Below, in pieces: positions 1-8,960 of a stretch of 39,307 bases of DNA. Source of the stretch: Gammaproteobacteria bacterium (GTDB lineage: Bacteria > Pseudomonadota > Gammaproteobacteria > Steroidobacterales > GCA-2729495); NCBI GenBank assembly GCA_028285245.1, contig JANQPY010000023.1, forward strand, positions 1 through 39,307, written 5' to 3'. Within the stretch, counting starts at the first letter, position 1; each line of letters starts with the position of its first letter. The position numbers and the translations under genes are program-made. Below the pieces are notes generated by a model. The model saw only the letters and a list, made by a program, of their open reading frames with translations, searched no databases and had not been told where the DNA came from.

Positions 1-144
1 CAGCTCGCCCTTGAAGTTCATCTCGGCGTCGTACTGCCAGATACGGCCTTCGCCCGCGTGATCGTCCTCGGGCACGTTAAGCAGTGTGCAGCCAATGAAA
101 ATATCGCCCTTGCTGAAGGGCTGCATAGAGGATTTTTTGCTCAT
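1..144 (-). CDS. Partial CDS, N-terminal 48 residues, unknown product
   Basis: The reading frame is open from an ATG at 144 to the left edge, giving 48 residues that begin MSKKSSMQPFSKGDIFIGC. There is no signal peptide. The phrase GRIWQYDAEMNFKGEL resembles the first strands of a beta-propeller (NHL or SMP-30 style), but this is only a resemblance and most of the protein lies outside the window. I see no clear Shine-Dalgarno sequence. It lies upstream of the RND permease gene's 3' end on the same strand, so it could be the next gene of that operon, 81 bp downstream. Confidence 0.6.
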   Translation of the reverse strand, partial: MSKKSSMQPFSKGDIFIGCTLLNVPEDDHAGEGRIWQYDAEMNFKGEL

Positions 145-225
145 GATGACTCAGCCGGCCAGGATGGCTAGCGATGATCGGCTGGGTACACCGGCGGCGT
201 CAATATAACGAGCTGATCGATCCGC

Positions 226-3200
226 TCAGGCCGTCTTGGTCCCGCTGGGCTCCAGGAAAACGTCCTTTAGGCCCTTCATCTTGAGCGACTGCGATTCAAT
301 CGCCGTCAGCACGGCGGGTAGCAGAAACAGCACGATAAAGGTGGCGAACATAAGCCCGAAGGCCAAAGAGACAACCAGTGGGCGCAGGAACTGGGCCTGC
401 AGGTCCGTCTCGAACAGCACGGGCAACACGCCCAGCACTGTTGTTATGGACGTCAGAATAACCGCACGGCTGCGCCGCACCGAGGCCTCGGCCGCGGCCT
501 CCCGCACACTCAGCCCCTGAGCCGTGAGCTCGCGGAACACGCTCACGAGAATGATGGAATCGTTGATCACGATGCCGATGAGACCAAAGAGACCGAACAG
601 CGACATAAGAGTGACATCCACACCCAGCAACCAGTGGCCTGTCATGGCACCGACGATGCCAAATGGGATAACCGATAGCACCGCAAGCGGCCAAAGGTAG
701 GATTCAAACACCCAGGCCAAAATGATGAATATAAGCAGCAACGCGAGCGGCAGTGCCGTGGAGACATCGCCCAGGGTTTCTCCCTGACTCTCGGCATCGC
801 CGCCGAACTGCCAGAAGGTCACTCCGTCTATCGCTGCGATCGCGGGCAAGACATCCTGAATAAGCGCACTTCTCACAGCATTATTGTTGTTGAGGGTCTC
901 GTCCACGTCTGCGGTAATTTGCACCGACAGCTCGCCGTTCGTTCTGCGCAGAGACTCAAAGCCCCTGCTGTAGCTGAGGCGGGCAACGTTGCTGAGCGGG
1001 GCTGTCTCGGCTGAGGGCAACACCACCGGAATCGTCTCCAATGCGCTCAGCTGGCCGCGCTCGCGATCGCTAACGAGCACTCGGACCTCAATCTCATTGC
1101 CCTGATCCTGGAAGATCTGCACCAGCTCACCCTCGAAGGCCGCACGAAGTTGTGCGCCCAGCGAATCGCCCGTAAGCCCCAACGCCTCCCCCGTGGGCGA
1201 CAACTCGAAGATGAGCTGCTCCTTACCCCAGGCCATGTTGTCACCGACGCCGCTGACCCCGGCAATCCCGCTCAGCGCCTGCACCACACGTTCAGAAGCT
1301 CGCTTCAACGCAACGGGATCTGTGCCGGCAATTTCCAGATCAATATCATTAGCGTTCGGACCGCCCGCACTATTGACTATAAAGAAGCTCTCCAGCCCTC
1401 CAGGCCGCGGCGTGAGTGCCTGCCAGCGCCTTACCAGCGCGGAGTTACTCAATGAGCGCTCCGCCTGGGGGACGAGCTGGATCACGATAGATGCAACATT
1501 GCTCGCCTGGGTTCCACGCGGGTCCTTGCCGAGTTTGGTCACAACAAGCTCAACCAGCTTCTCGCCCGCCTGGCGCTCCACCTCGCGCAGTGCGTCTTGC
1601 GCCGTGTCCACAAACCGCGCCACGTCATCGGCCGGAGTGCCCGCGCTGAAACGCACAATAGTCTCCAGCTTCTGTTCATCAGGCTGCGGGAACAGGGTGA
1701 ACTGGATGCGGCCTCCGGCGAGCAGACCCAAGGTCACGATGACTGCACCGACGCCTACGGCGATGGTGGTCTTGCGGTTGTGTACCGCTGCGACAACCGC
1801 ATTGCGGAAAACGCCGCAACGGAAATTCTCGTAGGCCATGTCGAACCGGAGCCTGAATTTAGATGGCGGTTTCTTGGCCGAGGCCTCGAGGGAATGACGA
1901 AGATGGCCCGGTAAGACCAGAAAACACTCGATAAGCGACGCGATGACCATACAGATCATCAGTAGCGGGATGGCGAACAGGATGACCCCGCCGGACCCAC
2001 CGATTGTCATTAGCGGCACAAACGCAGCCACGGTTGTCAGGGAAGCCGCCATCACCGGCGCGAACATTCGGTGTGCGGCCTGTTCTGCTGCTTCAAGCGG
2101 CGTCGCGCCCGCCTGATAGCGGGTCACGGCGTCTTCACCCACAACGATTGCGTCGTCGACCACGATACCCAGCGCCATCACCATGGCGAACAGGCTAATG
2201 ACGTTGATGCTCCCGCCGAACAGATACAGGGCCGCAAGTCCGGCCATGACCGCGATGGGGATTCCGGCAGCGACCCAGAATGCGACCCGCCCGTTGAGAA
2301 ACACGAACAGCGCGATGACAACCAGCACGATGCCGCCCAATGCGTTGGTCACCATGAGGTTGATGCGGGCATCGACCTGGCGCCAGGGCTCATCGTATAC
2401 CTGCATCTGCACGTTGGCCGGCAGCGTGGGCCGGGTTCGCTCGGCCCAGCCGAGCAGCACTTCGGCCACGTCGATCGCATCCTCGGCTGCTGCGCGCTGG
2501 ACGACGAGTTCCACGGCTGGCCGGCCATCAAACAATACGACAGGCTGGTTCGCACGCGGCCGGCGCTCAACTTCCGCCACATCGCCCAGTGTCAACAGCT
2601 GACCATCCTCTGCGGCTGCAATGGGCAGCGCGCGAAAATCTTCTACGGTGCGCGCCTGGTCCATGCTGCGCAGCTGGCGCTCGGACTCGGCCCTGCCGAC
2701 GGAGCCCGCGGGCACATCCTGGCTCGCATCGCGCACGCGACTACTAATGTCCTGCAGAGACAGCCGCAGCTCATTGAGTCGCGAGCCGGAGACCATGATG
2801 GCGATTTCCTCCTCAGGCAGGCCTTCCAGATTCACTTTGGCAAGTCCTAACCCGCGCAGGTCTCGTTCAATGCCAAGAATGAGACTCCGCAGGCCATCAA
2901 CCTCCGGGCCACTGACCACTAACCGCGCGACCTGGGCGTTGCGTGGCGTTAGCGTGACAGTTGGTTCTTCTGCAGTTGACGGCAGGTTCCGCACCTGGCC
3001 GACCTGCTGCTTCACCTGATCCAGTACCTGGCCCATGTCGGTGTCTTCACCGTATTCAAGCGTGATCTGGCTTAAGCCTTCACGCGAGACGGAACGGACT
3101 TTCTTAAGCAGGTCGAGACCACGAATCTGGTCTTCCAGCGGTTGCGTCACCGCCTGCTGCACATCTTCTGCGGAGGCACCCGGCCAGGTGACTTCGATAT

Positions 3201-3339
3201 TGACGAAGTTCAACTCGAAATCCGGCAGTACCTGCCGGGTAAGCTGCCCAAGCGCCCAGACGCCGGCGATAATCATGATACCCATGGCTAAGTTCGGCGC
3301 CACCGGGTGGCGCACGAAGGTACTGATCAGGCCGCGCAT
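226..3339 (-). CDS. RND-family efflux transporter permease (AcrB/HAE-like)
   Basis: A 1037-residue inner-membrane pump, the usual length for the RND superfamily, expected to export hydrophobic or toxic compounds using the proton gradient. The N-terminus (residues 1-35) has the first membrane helix followed by the family phrase PDFELNFVNIEVTWPGAS, then a large periplasmic porter domain. TM helices 2-6 lie at about 330-480 and TM8-12 in the last 200 residues. The proton-relay aspartate pair is D395-D396 in GIVVDDAIVV, which points to proton-driven drug/solute export rather than the heavy-metal class. It starts 6 bp after the adaptor gene, so the two are one operon. No outer-membrane factor (TolC/OprM type) is in the window, so the tripartite complex must borrow one. 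The substrate cannot be told from sequence. Confidence 0.95.
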   Translation of the reverse strand: MRGLISTFVRHPVAPNLAMGIMIIAGVWALGQLTRQVLPDFELNFVNIEVTWPGASAEDVQQAVTQPLEDQIRGLDLLKKVRSVSREGLSQITLEYGEDTDMGQVLDQVKQQVGQVRNLPSTAEEPTVTLTPRNAQVARLVVSGPEVDGLRSLILGIERDLRGLGLAKVNLEGLPEEEIAIMVSGSRLNELRLSLQDISSRVRDASQDVPAGSVGRAESERQLRSMDQARTVEDFRALPIAAAEDGQLLTLGDVAEVERRPRANQPVVLFDGRPAVELVVQRAAAEDAIDVAEVLLGWAERTRPTLPANVQMQVYDEPWRQVDARINLMVTNALGGIVLVVIALFVFLNGRVAFWVAAGIPIAVMAGLAALYLFGGSINVISLFAMVMALGIVVDDAIVVGEDAVTRYQAGATPLEAAEQAAHRMFAPVMAASLTTVAAFVPLMTIGGSGGVILFAIPLLMICMVIASLIECFLVLPGHLRHSLEASAKKPPSKFRLRFDMAYENFRCGVFRNAVVAAVHNRKTTIAVGVGAVIVTLGLLAGGRIQFTLFPQPDEQKLETIVRFSAGTPADDVARFVDTAQDALREVERQAGEKLVELVVTKLGKDPRGTQASNVASIVIQLVPQAERSLSNSALVRRWQALTPRPGGLESFFIVNSAGGPNANDIDLEIAGTDPVALKRASERVVQALSGIAGVSGVGDNMAWGKEQLIFELSPTGEALGLTGDSLGAQLRAAFEGELVQIFQDQGNEIEVRVLVSDRERGQLSALETIPVVLPSAETAPLSNVARLSYSRGFESLRRTNGELSVQITADVDETLNNNNAVRSALIQDVLPAIAAIDGVTFWQFGGDAESQGETLGDVSTALPLALLLIFIILAWVFESYLWPLAVLSVIPFGIVGAMTGHWLLGVDVTLMSLFGLFGLIGIVINDSIILVSVFRELTAQGLSVREAAAEASVRRSRAVILTSITTVLGVLPVLFETDLQAQFLRPLVVSLAFGLMFATFIVLFLLPAVLTAIESQSLKMKGLKDVFLEPSGTKTA

Positions 3340-3345
3340 GGGGCG

Positions 3346-4644
3346 TTACGGACCAGCGGCCAGCTTGGCGGAGAGCGGTGCGGGTGAAGGCTGCGTCACG
3401 GAAACCAGCAGGCCGTCAGCAGCCGAGGCGACTTTGGTCGTGATGATGTCAACGGATTCGTCCAGCCGCGGGCTGCGAATGAGCACCTCACTACCGCCAT
3501 CCGGGAGGACTCGTTCGCCAACGCGCTCAACGTCCAGACCGGCCATGCGTTCACCGTCGACGGTGAACACCCGATCCCTTCCGTAGACTGCGGCCGCGGG
3601 CACGGCGATCGTGTTTGGCTCAGCAGGCAGCGACAGTACAACCCGCACAGTCGCTCCCAGATTCGCCGTCGCCGGGGCGTCCCGGAATCTGAGGAAGGCG
3701 TCAACGCTGCCAGCGCCTTCGCGAGTTTGACCCGAAATCCTTTCGAGGCGGGCGCTGTAGCGGGCGCTGCCTGACTCTACGTCGGCGGGCATCGCAATGC
3801 TGTTTGCGAGACCTGAGCGAACCCGCGGTACGTAGCGCGTTGGCACCTGAGCGCGCAGCTCCAGTTGGTCAGGGTTGTGCAGCCGAAGCATTGCATCACC
3901 AATGCGCACCCGGTCGCCCACGGAAACCTCGACCTCAGACACGGCACCGTCGAACGGCGCCAAAATGCGCGTGCGGTCGACTTCAAGCTGGGCGCGATCA
4001 CGCAGTGCCTCGGCACGCGTCCTCTGCGCCTTGAGTTGCCGAACTTTATTCTGGCTTTCTTCGATCAATAACAGTCGAGACGTGACGGCCAGCTGCTGGC
4101 GTTTCAGCTCCTCAACACTCTCGTCAACATTGGCCTGAGAGATCAGCTTGTCTTCCGTAAACAGTGTGCGCGCTCTGGCGGTATTGCTCTCGCTGAGAGC
4201 CAGCAGCTCTTCCTCGTTAACCAGCGCTTCGCGATTGCGCACAATGCGTTGCTGCTCCAGAGAGATCTGTGCCTCGATCTCGTTCAGATCCGCGTCGCGC
4301 TGAATGAACTCGAGACGCGCATCCTGGCCATCAAGCACGATCAGAAGATCGCCCTGACTTACCGAATCACCGTCCTGAACGCGCACTTCAAGCACATCCC
4401 CGTCAAGCGCGGCGCTCAGACGCGCGTCTTCACGGGCTTCAATGCGGCCATACAACTCCAGACTGGGCCGGATGTCACCCGGAACAGCAGCCATCGTGTT
4501 CACTGGCCACGCACGCTCCGGCAACTCGATGCGGGGCCGCTCGGGCCGCGTGCTGACAAGCAGCGCGGCCAAGGCGAGCGCGCCAAGCAGAACCGCGGTC
4601 GGCCCCCGGCGAACCCGTCGCATTGCTTTTAATAATCGATGCAT
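3346..4644 (-). CDS. RND efflux periplasmic adaptor subunit (membrane fusion protein)
   Basis: A 432-residue HlyD/AcrA-type adaptor that bridges the RND pump and an outer-membrane channel. It begins with a basic stretch and one signal-anchor helix (about residues 14-30). A split biotinyl-lipoyl domain follows, at about 60-110 (GDVLEVRVQDGDSVSQGDLL) and about 230-260 (ILAPFDGAVSEVEVSVGDRV), flanking an alpha-hairpin coiled coil. The C-terminal half is beta-barrel and membrane-proximal domain. It is the first gene of the two-gene efflux operon. The divergent hydrolase gene starts 86 bp away, so both promoters must lie in 4645-4730. An alternative start 21 bp downstream (MRRVRRG) is possible. 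Confidence 0.93.
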   Translation of the reverse strand: MHRLLKAMRRVRRGPTAVLLGALALAALLVSTRPERPRIELPERAWPVNTMAAVPGDIRPSLELYGRIEAREDARLSAALDGDVLEVRVQDGDSVSQGDLLIVLDGQDARLEFIQRDADLNEIEAQISLEQQRIVRNREALVNEEELLALSESNTARARTLFTEDKLISQANVDESVEELKRQQLAVTSRLLLIEESQNKVRQLKAQRTRAEALRDRAQLEVDRTRILAPFDGAVSEVEVSVGDRVRIGDAMLRLHNPDQLELRAQVPTRYVPRVRSGLANSIAMPADVESGSARYSARLERISGQTREGAGSVDAFLRFRDAPATANLGATVRVVLSLPAEPNTIAVPAAAVYGRDRVFTVDGERMAGLDVERVGERVLPDGGSEVLIRSPRLDESVDIITTKVASAADGLLVSVTQPSPAPLSAKLAAGP

Positions 4645-4730
4645 GGCTGCAAATTCCGGTTAGGTGATGGAAAATTCGACCCCAGGCACCCTTTGGATGC
4701 GGTGCGGACGGGCCTGAAGAGGGGCGAAAT

Positions 4731-5705
4731 ATGCGAATTCTGCGAGGCATAGCCTATGTTTTAGGCGCTTTGGCACTGATTTGGGCCACTACGACCCTGG
4801 CGGCCATGTGGGTCTATCGGGACATCCCCGCAGACGTGCTTGAGGGCCGCTATGCCAACGAGGCATCACGGTTCATGAATCTCGAGGGCGTGCGGGTTCA
4901 CTATCGCGATGAAGGGAGCGGGCCGCCTCTAGTGCTTATCCATGCCAACTTCGCCAGCCTGCTCGGCTGGGAGCCTTGGGTCGAAGCGCTCAAGGACCGG
5001 CACCGGGTCATCCGCTTCGATATGACCAGCCACGGTTTAACGGGGCCAGATCCCACCGGGGATTACAGCCTCGAACGCACCATCTACCTGGCCGAACGGT
5101 TCATCGACACATTGGGCCTGGAAAACATCACAGTCGGCGGCACATCACTCGGCGGCACGGTCGCCATGCACATCGCATCGCGAAATCCTGACCTCGTAGA
5201 ACGGTTGATTCTGCTCAGCCCCGGCGCGCTTGAATCTGGCGACGATGAATCGGTGGCCAGTCGCGGCATGCCACCGCAAGCCCGCGTGCTTGAGTACATC
5301 CTGCCGCGAGCGTTGCCCGCGTTCATGCTGAGCAGCGCCTGGGGCAAGACCAGTGAACCGCCTGAAGAGTTGATCGATCGCTGGCATGACCTGTGGCTGC
5401 TTGAGGGGCAACGTGCCGCCCAGCTGGAACGCCTCGGTCAGTACGAAGCCGGAGATCTCGAGGGCGCACTCAAGAAAATCCGAACACCTACGCTACTTCT
5501 TTGGGGCGAGGCGAACCCGCAAGCCAAGATTAAACACGGGTATGAGCTACGGGACATGCTCGCCAACGCGGATGTGCAGATGCTCAAGTACCCGGACGTT
5601 GGGCACATGGCCGTGCAGGAAGCAGGTGCCGAAATTGCCCGCGATGTCCGCGCCTGGCTTGAAGGCACACTCGATATCAACAATGCGGTTGGCGAATCTA
5701 CCTAG
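4731..5705 (+). CDS. Membrane-anchored alpha/beta-hydrolase
   Basis: A 324-residue serine-hydrolase-fold protein with an N-terminal hydrophobic helix (residues 5-27), probably a periplasmic-side anchor. The fold is clear: oxyanion region LVLIHANFASLLGWEPW, nucleophile elbow GGTSLGG with S139, and the histidine loop PDVGHMA with H292. The usual acid motif WGExD reads WGEAN here (E260, N262), so the canonical aspartate is missing and another residue may serve. The substrate is unknown; relatives include esterases, lactonases and haloalkane dehalogenases. The start is supported by an AGAGGGG ribosome site 8 bp upstream of the ATG. The next gene overlaps its end by 23 bp. Confidence 0.9.
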   Translation: MRILRGIAYVLGALALIWATTTLAAMWVYRDIPADVLEGRYANEASRFMNLEGVRVHYRDEGSGPPLVLIHANFASLLGWEPWVEALKDRHRVIRFDMTSHGLTGPDPTGDYSLERTIYLAERFIDTLGLENITVGGTSLGGTVAMHIASRNPDLVERLILLSPGALESGDDESVASRGMPPQARVLEYILPRALPAFMLSSAWGKTSEPPEELIDRWHDLWLLEGQRAAQLERLGQYEAGDLEGALKKIRTPTLLLWGEANPQAKIKHGYELRDMLANADVQMLKYPDVGHMAVQEAGAEIARDVRAWLEGTLDINNAVGEST

Positions 5706-6219
5706 CGCTCATGCAGCCAGTCTGCTGCTGATGCTTTGCGCGTTTGGCGCTGGCGCCAATGACCCGGCATCAGAATCGCGCGTTATCTATGAAGAAAAAG
5801 CGCCAGGCAACGACCGTGGGTGGTCTGCCGGCACGGCCTCCCGCATCGCCCCGGCGGATGTCGACGATGCCGCGCTGAGCACTGTCACAGTGCGTGTATA
5901 CAGGGGCGAAGACGGTCTACCGCGCTACGGCAGACCTAAGGATCTGGCCGGCAACTTTATCGCTCTGGATACTCAGGTGGAGTTCGAAGACTGCGCTGAC
6001 GGACGAGTTATCGCGACCGGACTGCGCATAGGCGACTGGCGCTATGCACTGGACGCCAACTGTGAGCCGACAACTGCATACAACCACGCTGTGCCGCAGC
6101 GACGGCCGGGTGATGTTGCTGTTGAAGTGAAGCGCGAGGGACAGCTGCTGTGCGATCCGGCAACGTGGCGTTGCATGCCGGTTTCTTCACCGCCTGATTC
6201 GCCGGACGAAAACGAGTAG
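5683..6219 (+). CDS. Secreted hypothetical protein with four cysteines
   Basis: A 178-residue protein. The chosen ATG gives a good signal peptide (MRLANLPSAHAASLLLMLCAFGAGA) and overlaps the hydrolase gene by 23 bp, implying translational coupling. The frame is open much further upstream, but those codons lie inside the hydrolase gene and would bury the signal peptide. The mature part has four cysteines (in FEDCADG, DANCEPT, LLCDPATWRC) that could form two disulfides in the periplasm. I recognise no family. It precedes two cytochrome c genes, so a link with periplasmic redox chemistry is possible but unproven. Confidence 0.75.
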   Translation: MRLANLPSAHAASLLLMLCAFGAGANDPASESRVIYEEKAPGNDRGWSAGTASRIAPADVDDAALSTVTVRVYRGEDGLPRYGRPKDLAGNFIALDTQVEFEDCADGRVIATGLRIGDWRYALDANCEPTTAYNHAVPQRRPGDVAVEVKREGQLLCDPATWRCMPVSSPPDSPDENE

Positions 6220-6279
6220 TCGCACGCGTAGCCGTGCTGCTATCCTGTGCCGCGCCAAATCTCATTGAGGATCCAGCTA

Positions 6280-6729
6280 ATGCGTCCCGCACACCTCAGC
6301 CTGCTACTCGTGATTACCGCGTTCACAGTATCTCCGCCCGCAGCCGCGGAGACCTCCCCGGAAGACTGGGGCAAGTATCGCCAGGCCGCGATGGAGGTCA
6401 TGAAAGGCCACATCTCGGCGATTTCGCTAGTAGCCTTTGGCAAGGTTGACGATACCGGGTACCTGCAAAACCACGCCGATGGACTGGCAGCAGCCGCGGC
6501 AGAACTGGGTGCAATTTTTCCGCCCGGCTCGGGCGAAGGCACCGGTTCGCTGGACAGCATCTGGTCGGAGCCTGAGAAGTTTGCTGCCGCCGTTAAGGAA
6601 GCGCAGGACAGCGCCGCTGCGCTGCAGTCGGCGGTCGCAAGCGGCGAACGAGGTGCTATCGCTGGCGCCTTCCGGGGCGCGGGCGGCAGCTGCAAGGGCT
6701 GCCACGAAGACTTCCGCGCGGAGGAGTAA
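6280..6729 (+). CDS. Cytochrome c' (class II c-type cytochrome)
   Basis: A 149-residue periplasmic protein with a signal peptide (cut near PPAAA-ET) and a single haem-attachment motif CKGCH at residues 138-142, close to the C-terminus. That placement, the mainly helical composition and the length are the signature of the four-helix-bundle cytochrome c' family, which binds NO or CO at a five-coordinate haem. The ATG at 6280 has a GAGG ribosome site about 9 bp upstream; an in-frame start at 6247 would put 11 residues before the signal peptide. The diheme cytochrome c gene follows after 49 bp on the same strand, so the two probably share a transcript and an electron partner. Confidence 0.9.
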   Translation: MRPAHLSLLLVITAFTVSPPAAAETSPEDWGKYRQAAMEVMKGHISAISLVAFGKVDDTGYLQNHADGLAAAAAELGAIFPPGSGEGTGSLDSIWSEPEKFAAAVKEAQDSAAALQSAVASGERGAIAGAFRGAGGSCKGCHEDFRAEE

Positions 6730-6778
6730 TCGCCTCGTTAGCCTGACGGGCCAGGGCTGTTTCCGGGCGCCGGTGAAC

Positions 6779-7657
6779 ATGGCTCGAGCAAGCCTCTGGC
6801 TGTGCGCACTGAGCCTGCTGAGCGCGACGGCAATTGCTCAGGAAACACCGGTCCAGAGGGGCGCCTACCTGGTGCAGGCCGGCGGCTGCATAACCTGCCA
6901 CACCGCGGATGAATCGGGCGCCACGCCGCTGGCCGGCGGGCGCGCGCTGGAGACGCCGTTCGGCACGTTTTACTCCCCGAATATAACGCCCGACCAGGAA
7001 ACGGGGATCGGCGCATGGTCGGACGATGAGTTTGTGCGCGCCTTCTGGGAAGGCGTCGGCCCGGGTGGCCGCTATTACTTTCCGTCATTCCCCTACACCA
7101 GCTACACCGGGCTCCTGCGGGAAGATCTCTTAGCCATGCGCGCGTATCTGGCCAGCCTTGAACCGATCCGCAAACCCAACCGCGAGCATGACTTGCCGTG
7201 GTACCTGAATTCGCGGCTCGCCGCAGCAGCATGGCAGCTGCTGAACTTTGACCCCGGTCGATTTCAGGGCGACCCCGATCGCAAAGATGCCTGGAACCGC
7301 GGCGCCTATCTGGTTCGGCATCTGGGCCATTGCGGCGAGTGCCATACGCCGCGCGGCCGTCTCGGCGATATGCTGCTGGACTTGGAAATGGCGGGCACTA
7401 ACGCCGGACCATCCGGCAAGCCAGTGCCCAACATTACCCCGCATGCTGACGGTATCGGCGACTGGGACAGGGACGAGCTACTCTTGTTGCTCGAAATCGG
7501 TATGGAACCCGACGGCGATTTCGTTGGCGGCAGCATGGCTGAAGTCATCGATGACAACACCAGCCTCCTCACGCCGGGTGACCGCGAAGCGATGGCCATT
7601 TATCTGGAGAGTCTTCCGGGACTTGCGTCACCGGCTGCCCCGGTCAATGAACCGTAG
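6779..7657 (+). CDS. Periplasmic diheme cytochrome c
   Basis: A 292-residue secreted cytochrome (signal peptide to about A20) with two class I haem domains: CITCH at 37-41 and CGECH at 185-189. Each is preceded by the RGAYLV helix found in cytochrome subunits of membrane dehydrogenases (alcohol/gluconate dehydrogenase type), and phrases such as SPNITPD and GIGAWSDDEFVRA are typical of that group, whose members usually carry three haems. This one has two and no dehydrogenase gene is adjacent, so the electron donor is unknown. A GTG 6 bp upstream of the chosen ATG is also in frame. A second diheme protein of the same style is encoded at 15627-16619. Confidence 0.9.
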   Translation: MARASLWLCALSLLSATAIAQETPVQRGAYLVQAGGCITCHTADESGATPLAGGRALETPFGTFYSPNITPDQETGIGAWSDDEFVRAFWEGVGPGGRYYFPSFPYTSYTGLLREDLLAMRAYLASLEPIRKPNREHDLPWYLNSRLAAAAWQLLNFDPGRFQGDPDRKDAWNRGAYLVRHLGHCGECHTPRGRLGDMLLDLEMAGTNAGPSGKPVPNITPHADGIGDWDRDELLLLLEIGMEPDGDFVGGSMAEVIDDNTSLLTPGDREAMAIYLESLPGLASPAAPVNEP

Positions 7658-7709
7658 CCTCATGACCTTGACATAAGCCGCGGCCTGGCCCGACATTAGT
7701 AATAACAAA

Positions 7710-7745
7710 CCCTGCCTTCGCTGTGAGGGTGCTAAGGTGGCAGGG
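7710..7745. promoter_or_regulatory. Inverted repeat in leader of HD-GYP gene
   Basis: The sequences CCCTGCC (7710-7716) and GGCAGGG (7739-7745) are exact reverse complements separated by 22 bp, with partial extension (TT/AA) into the loop. The repeat ends 26 bp before the TTG start of the HD-GYP-like gene. It could be an operator or a leader hairpin affecting translation; no T-run follows, so it is not an intrinsic terminator of the upstream cytochrome gene. Confidence 0.35.
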
Positions 7746-7771
7746 ATAACAGCCACAAACAAGAAAACGAA

Positions 7772-8944
7772 TTGGCTGACGAACTGCTTGCCCTGAGCTG
7801 CGACCACCTGCGACCCGGCATGTATGTCGCGGAACTCGATCGATCCTGGCTGCAAACACCGTTTGCCGGGCCCGGCCTGATGCTGCGCAGTGCGGACGAG
7901 ATCGCTACGCTGGCCAACGTCTGCCGTTACGTCTACGTCGATCCTGCACGAAGTCTTCACGGTGCTGTGCAGGCGGCAAGCAGGCGCGACAATCACCCCG
8001 ACACGCTGATGCAGACTGAACTGCATGCGGTCAGACATGCCATCACCAAGGCGACCGGGCTGCTGACACATACACTGTCTCTGGCGCGGCGTACCGACCA
8101 GTTTCAGCTTGAGCCCGTGCTGCACGCAGCGAACCTCTTGCAACAGCAGGCATGCCGGGCACCAGCAGCATCGCTATGGGCGCTCCGCACGCTGAGCAAT
8201 ACAGGTTTCATCTACCGGCGGGCGATCGGCACGGCAATTCACGCCATTATCTTCGGCCGGCACCTTGGTTTTGATGAGCAAGAGCTCGGGCACCTGGCTA
8301 TCGGCGGCTTGCTGCTGGACATCGGCAAGTGCAGCGTGCCGGTGCCGATACTCGCCAAACCGGGGCGACTGAGCGTGATGGAGCGTCAGTTCATTACCCG
8401 GCACGTTACGTCGGGGTTTAGCCTGGTGCGCGCCAATGAGCGGCTGCACCCAAGAATCACGTCGATGATTCTTGGCCATCACGAACGGCTGGACGGCACC
8501 GGCTATCCGCGCCAGCTCAAGGGCACCGACATTCCGCTGTTTGCGCGCATCGCGGCGATTGTCGATAGCTATGATGCGCTGACTCTGGACCGGCGCTACG
8601 CCAGCGGCATCTCCGGCCACGATGCACTGCGGCTACTCAGCGCTTTGCGTGAACGGAGTTTCGATGCGGCGCTGGTTGGCGAGTTCGTCCACGCCATCGG
8701 CGTATATCCGATTGGGACCCGGGTGATGATGGTCGATGGCCGTCAAGGCCTGGTGTGTCAGCAAGATCCCGTGTGGCCACTGCGTCCTCTGGTAGTGGTG
8801 ACCGCCAACGCAACAGGCACCGCGCTGCGCGCGCCTCAACTGGTAGCCAGCAGCCGCGACGGCCGCATCGCGCGTTCGCTGCCGCCGGCCCCCGTGCCGC
8901 ATAATCTGGACGAACTGGAAAGCACGATTCCCGCGGCCGCTTAA
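7772..8944 (+). CDS. DUF3391 plus degenerate HD-GYP domain protein
   Basis: A 390-residue cytoplasmic protein. The N-terminus (about 10-60) carries the DUF3391 phrase LRPGMYVAELDRSWLQTPF; an HD-GYP domain follows (about 140-300). HD-GYP proteins normally hydrolyse cyclic di-GMP with two or three metal ions. Here the GYP part is intact (H236 H237 E238, D241 to P246) and H211 is kept, but the HD pair reads LD (L182-D183) and the first metal histidine aligns with arginine (R149). It may therefore bind but not cleave cyclic di-GMP. The start is a TTG; no ATG lies upstream in frame before a stop, and the next ATG would cut into DUF3391. A second, less degenerate paralogue is at 24059-25396. Confidence 0.87.
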   Translation: MADELLALSCDHLRPGMYVAELDRSWLQTPFAGPGLMLRSADEIATLANVCRYVYVDPARSLHGAVQAASRRDNHPDTLMQTELHAVRHAITKATGLLTHTLSLARRTDQFQLEPVLHAANLLQQQACRAPAASLWALRTLSNTGFIYRRAIGTAIHAIIFGRHLGFDEQELGHLAIGGLLLDIGKCSVPVPILAKPGRLSVMERQFITRHVTSGFSLVRANERLHPRITSMILGHHERLDGTGYPRQLKGTDIPLFARIAAIVDSYDALTLDRRYASGISGHDALRLLSALRERSFDAALVGEFVHAIGVYPIGTRVMMVDGRQGLVCQQDPVWPLRPLVVVTANATGTALRAPQLVASSRDGRIARSLPPAPVPHNLDELESTIPAAA

Positions 8945-8960
8945 GTCGCGGCGCTCATAC

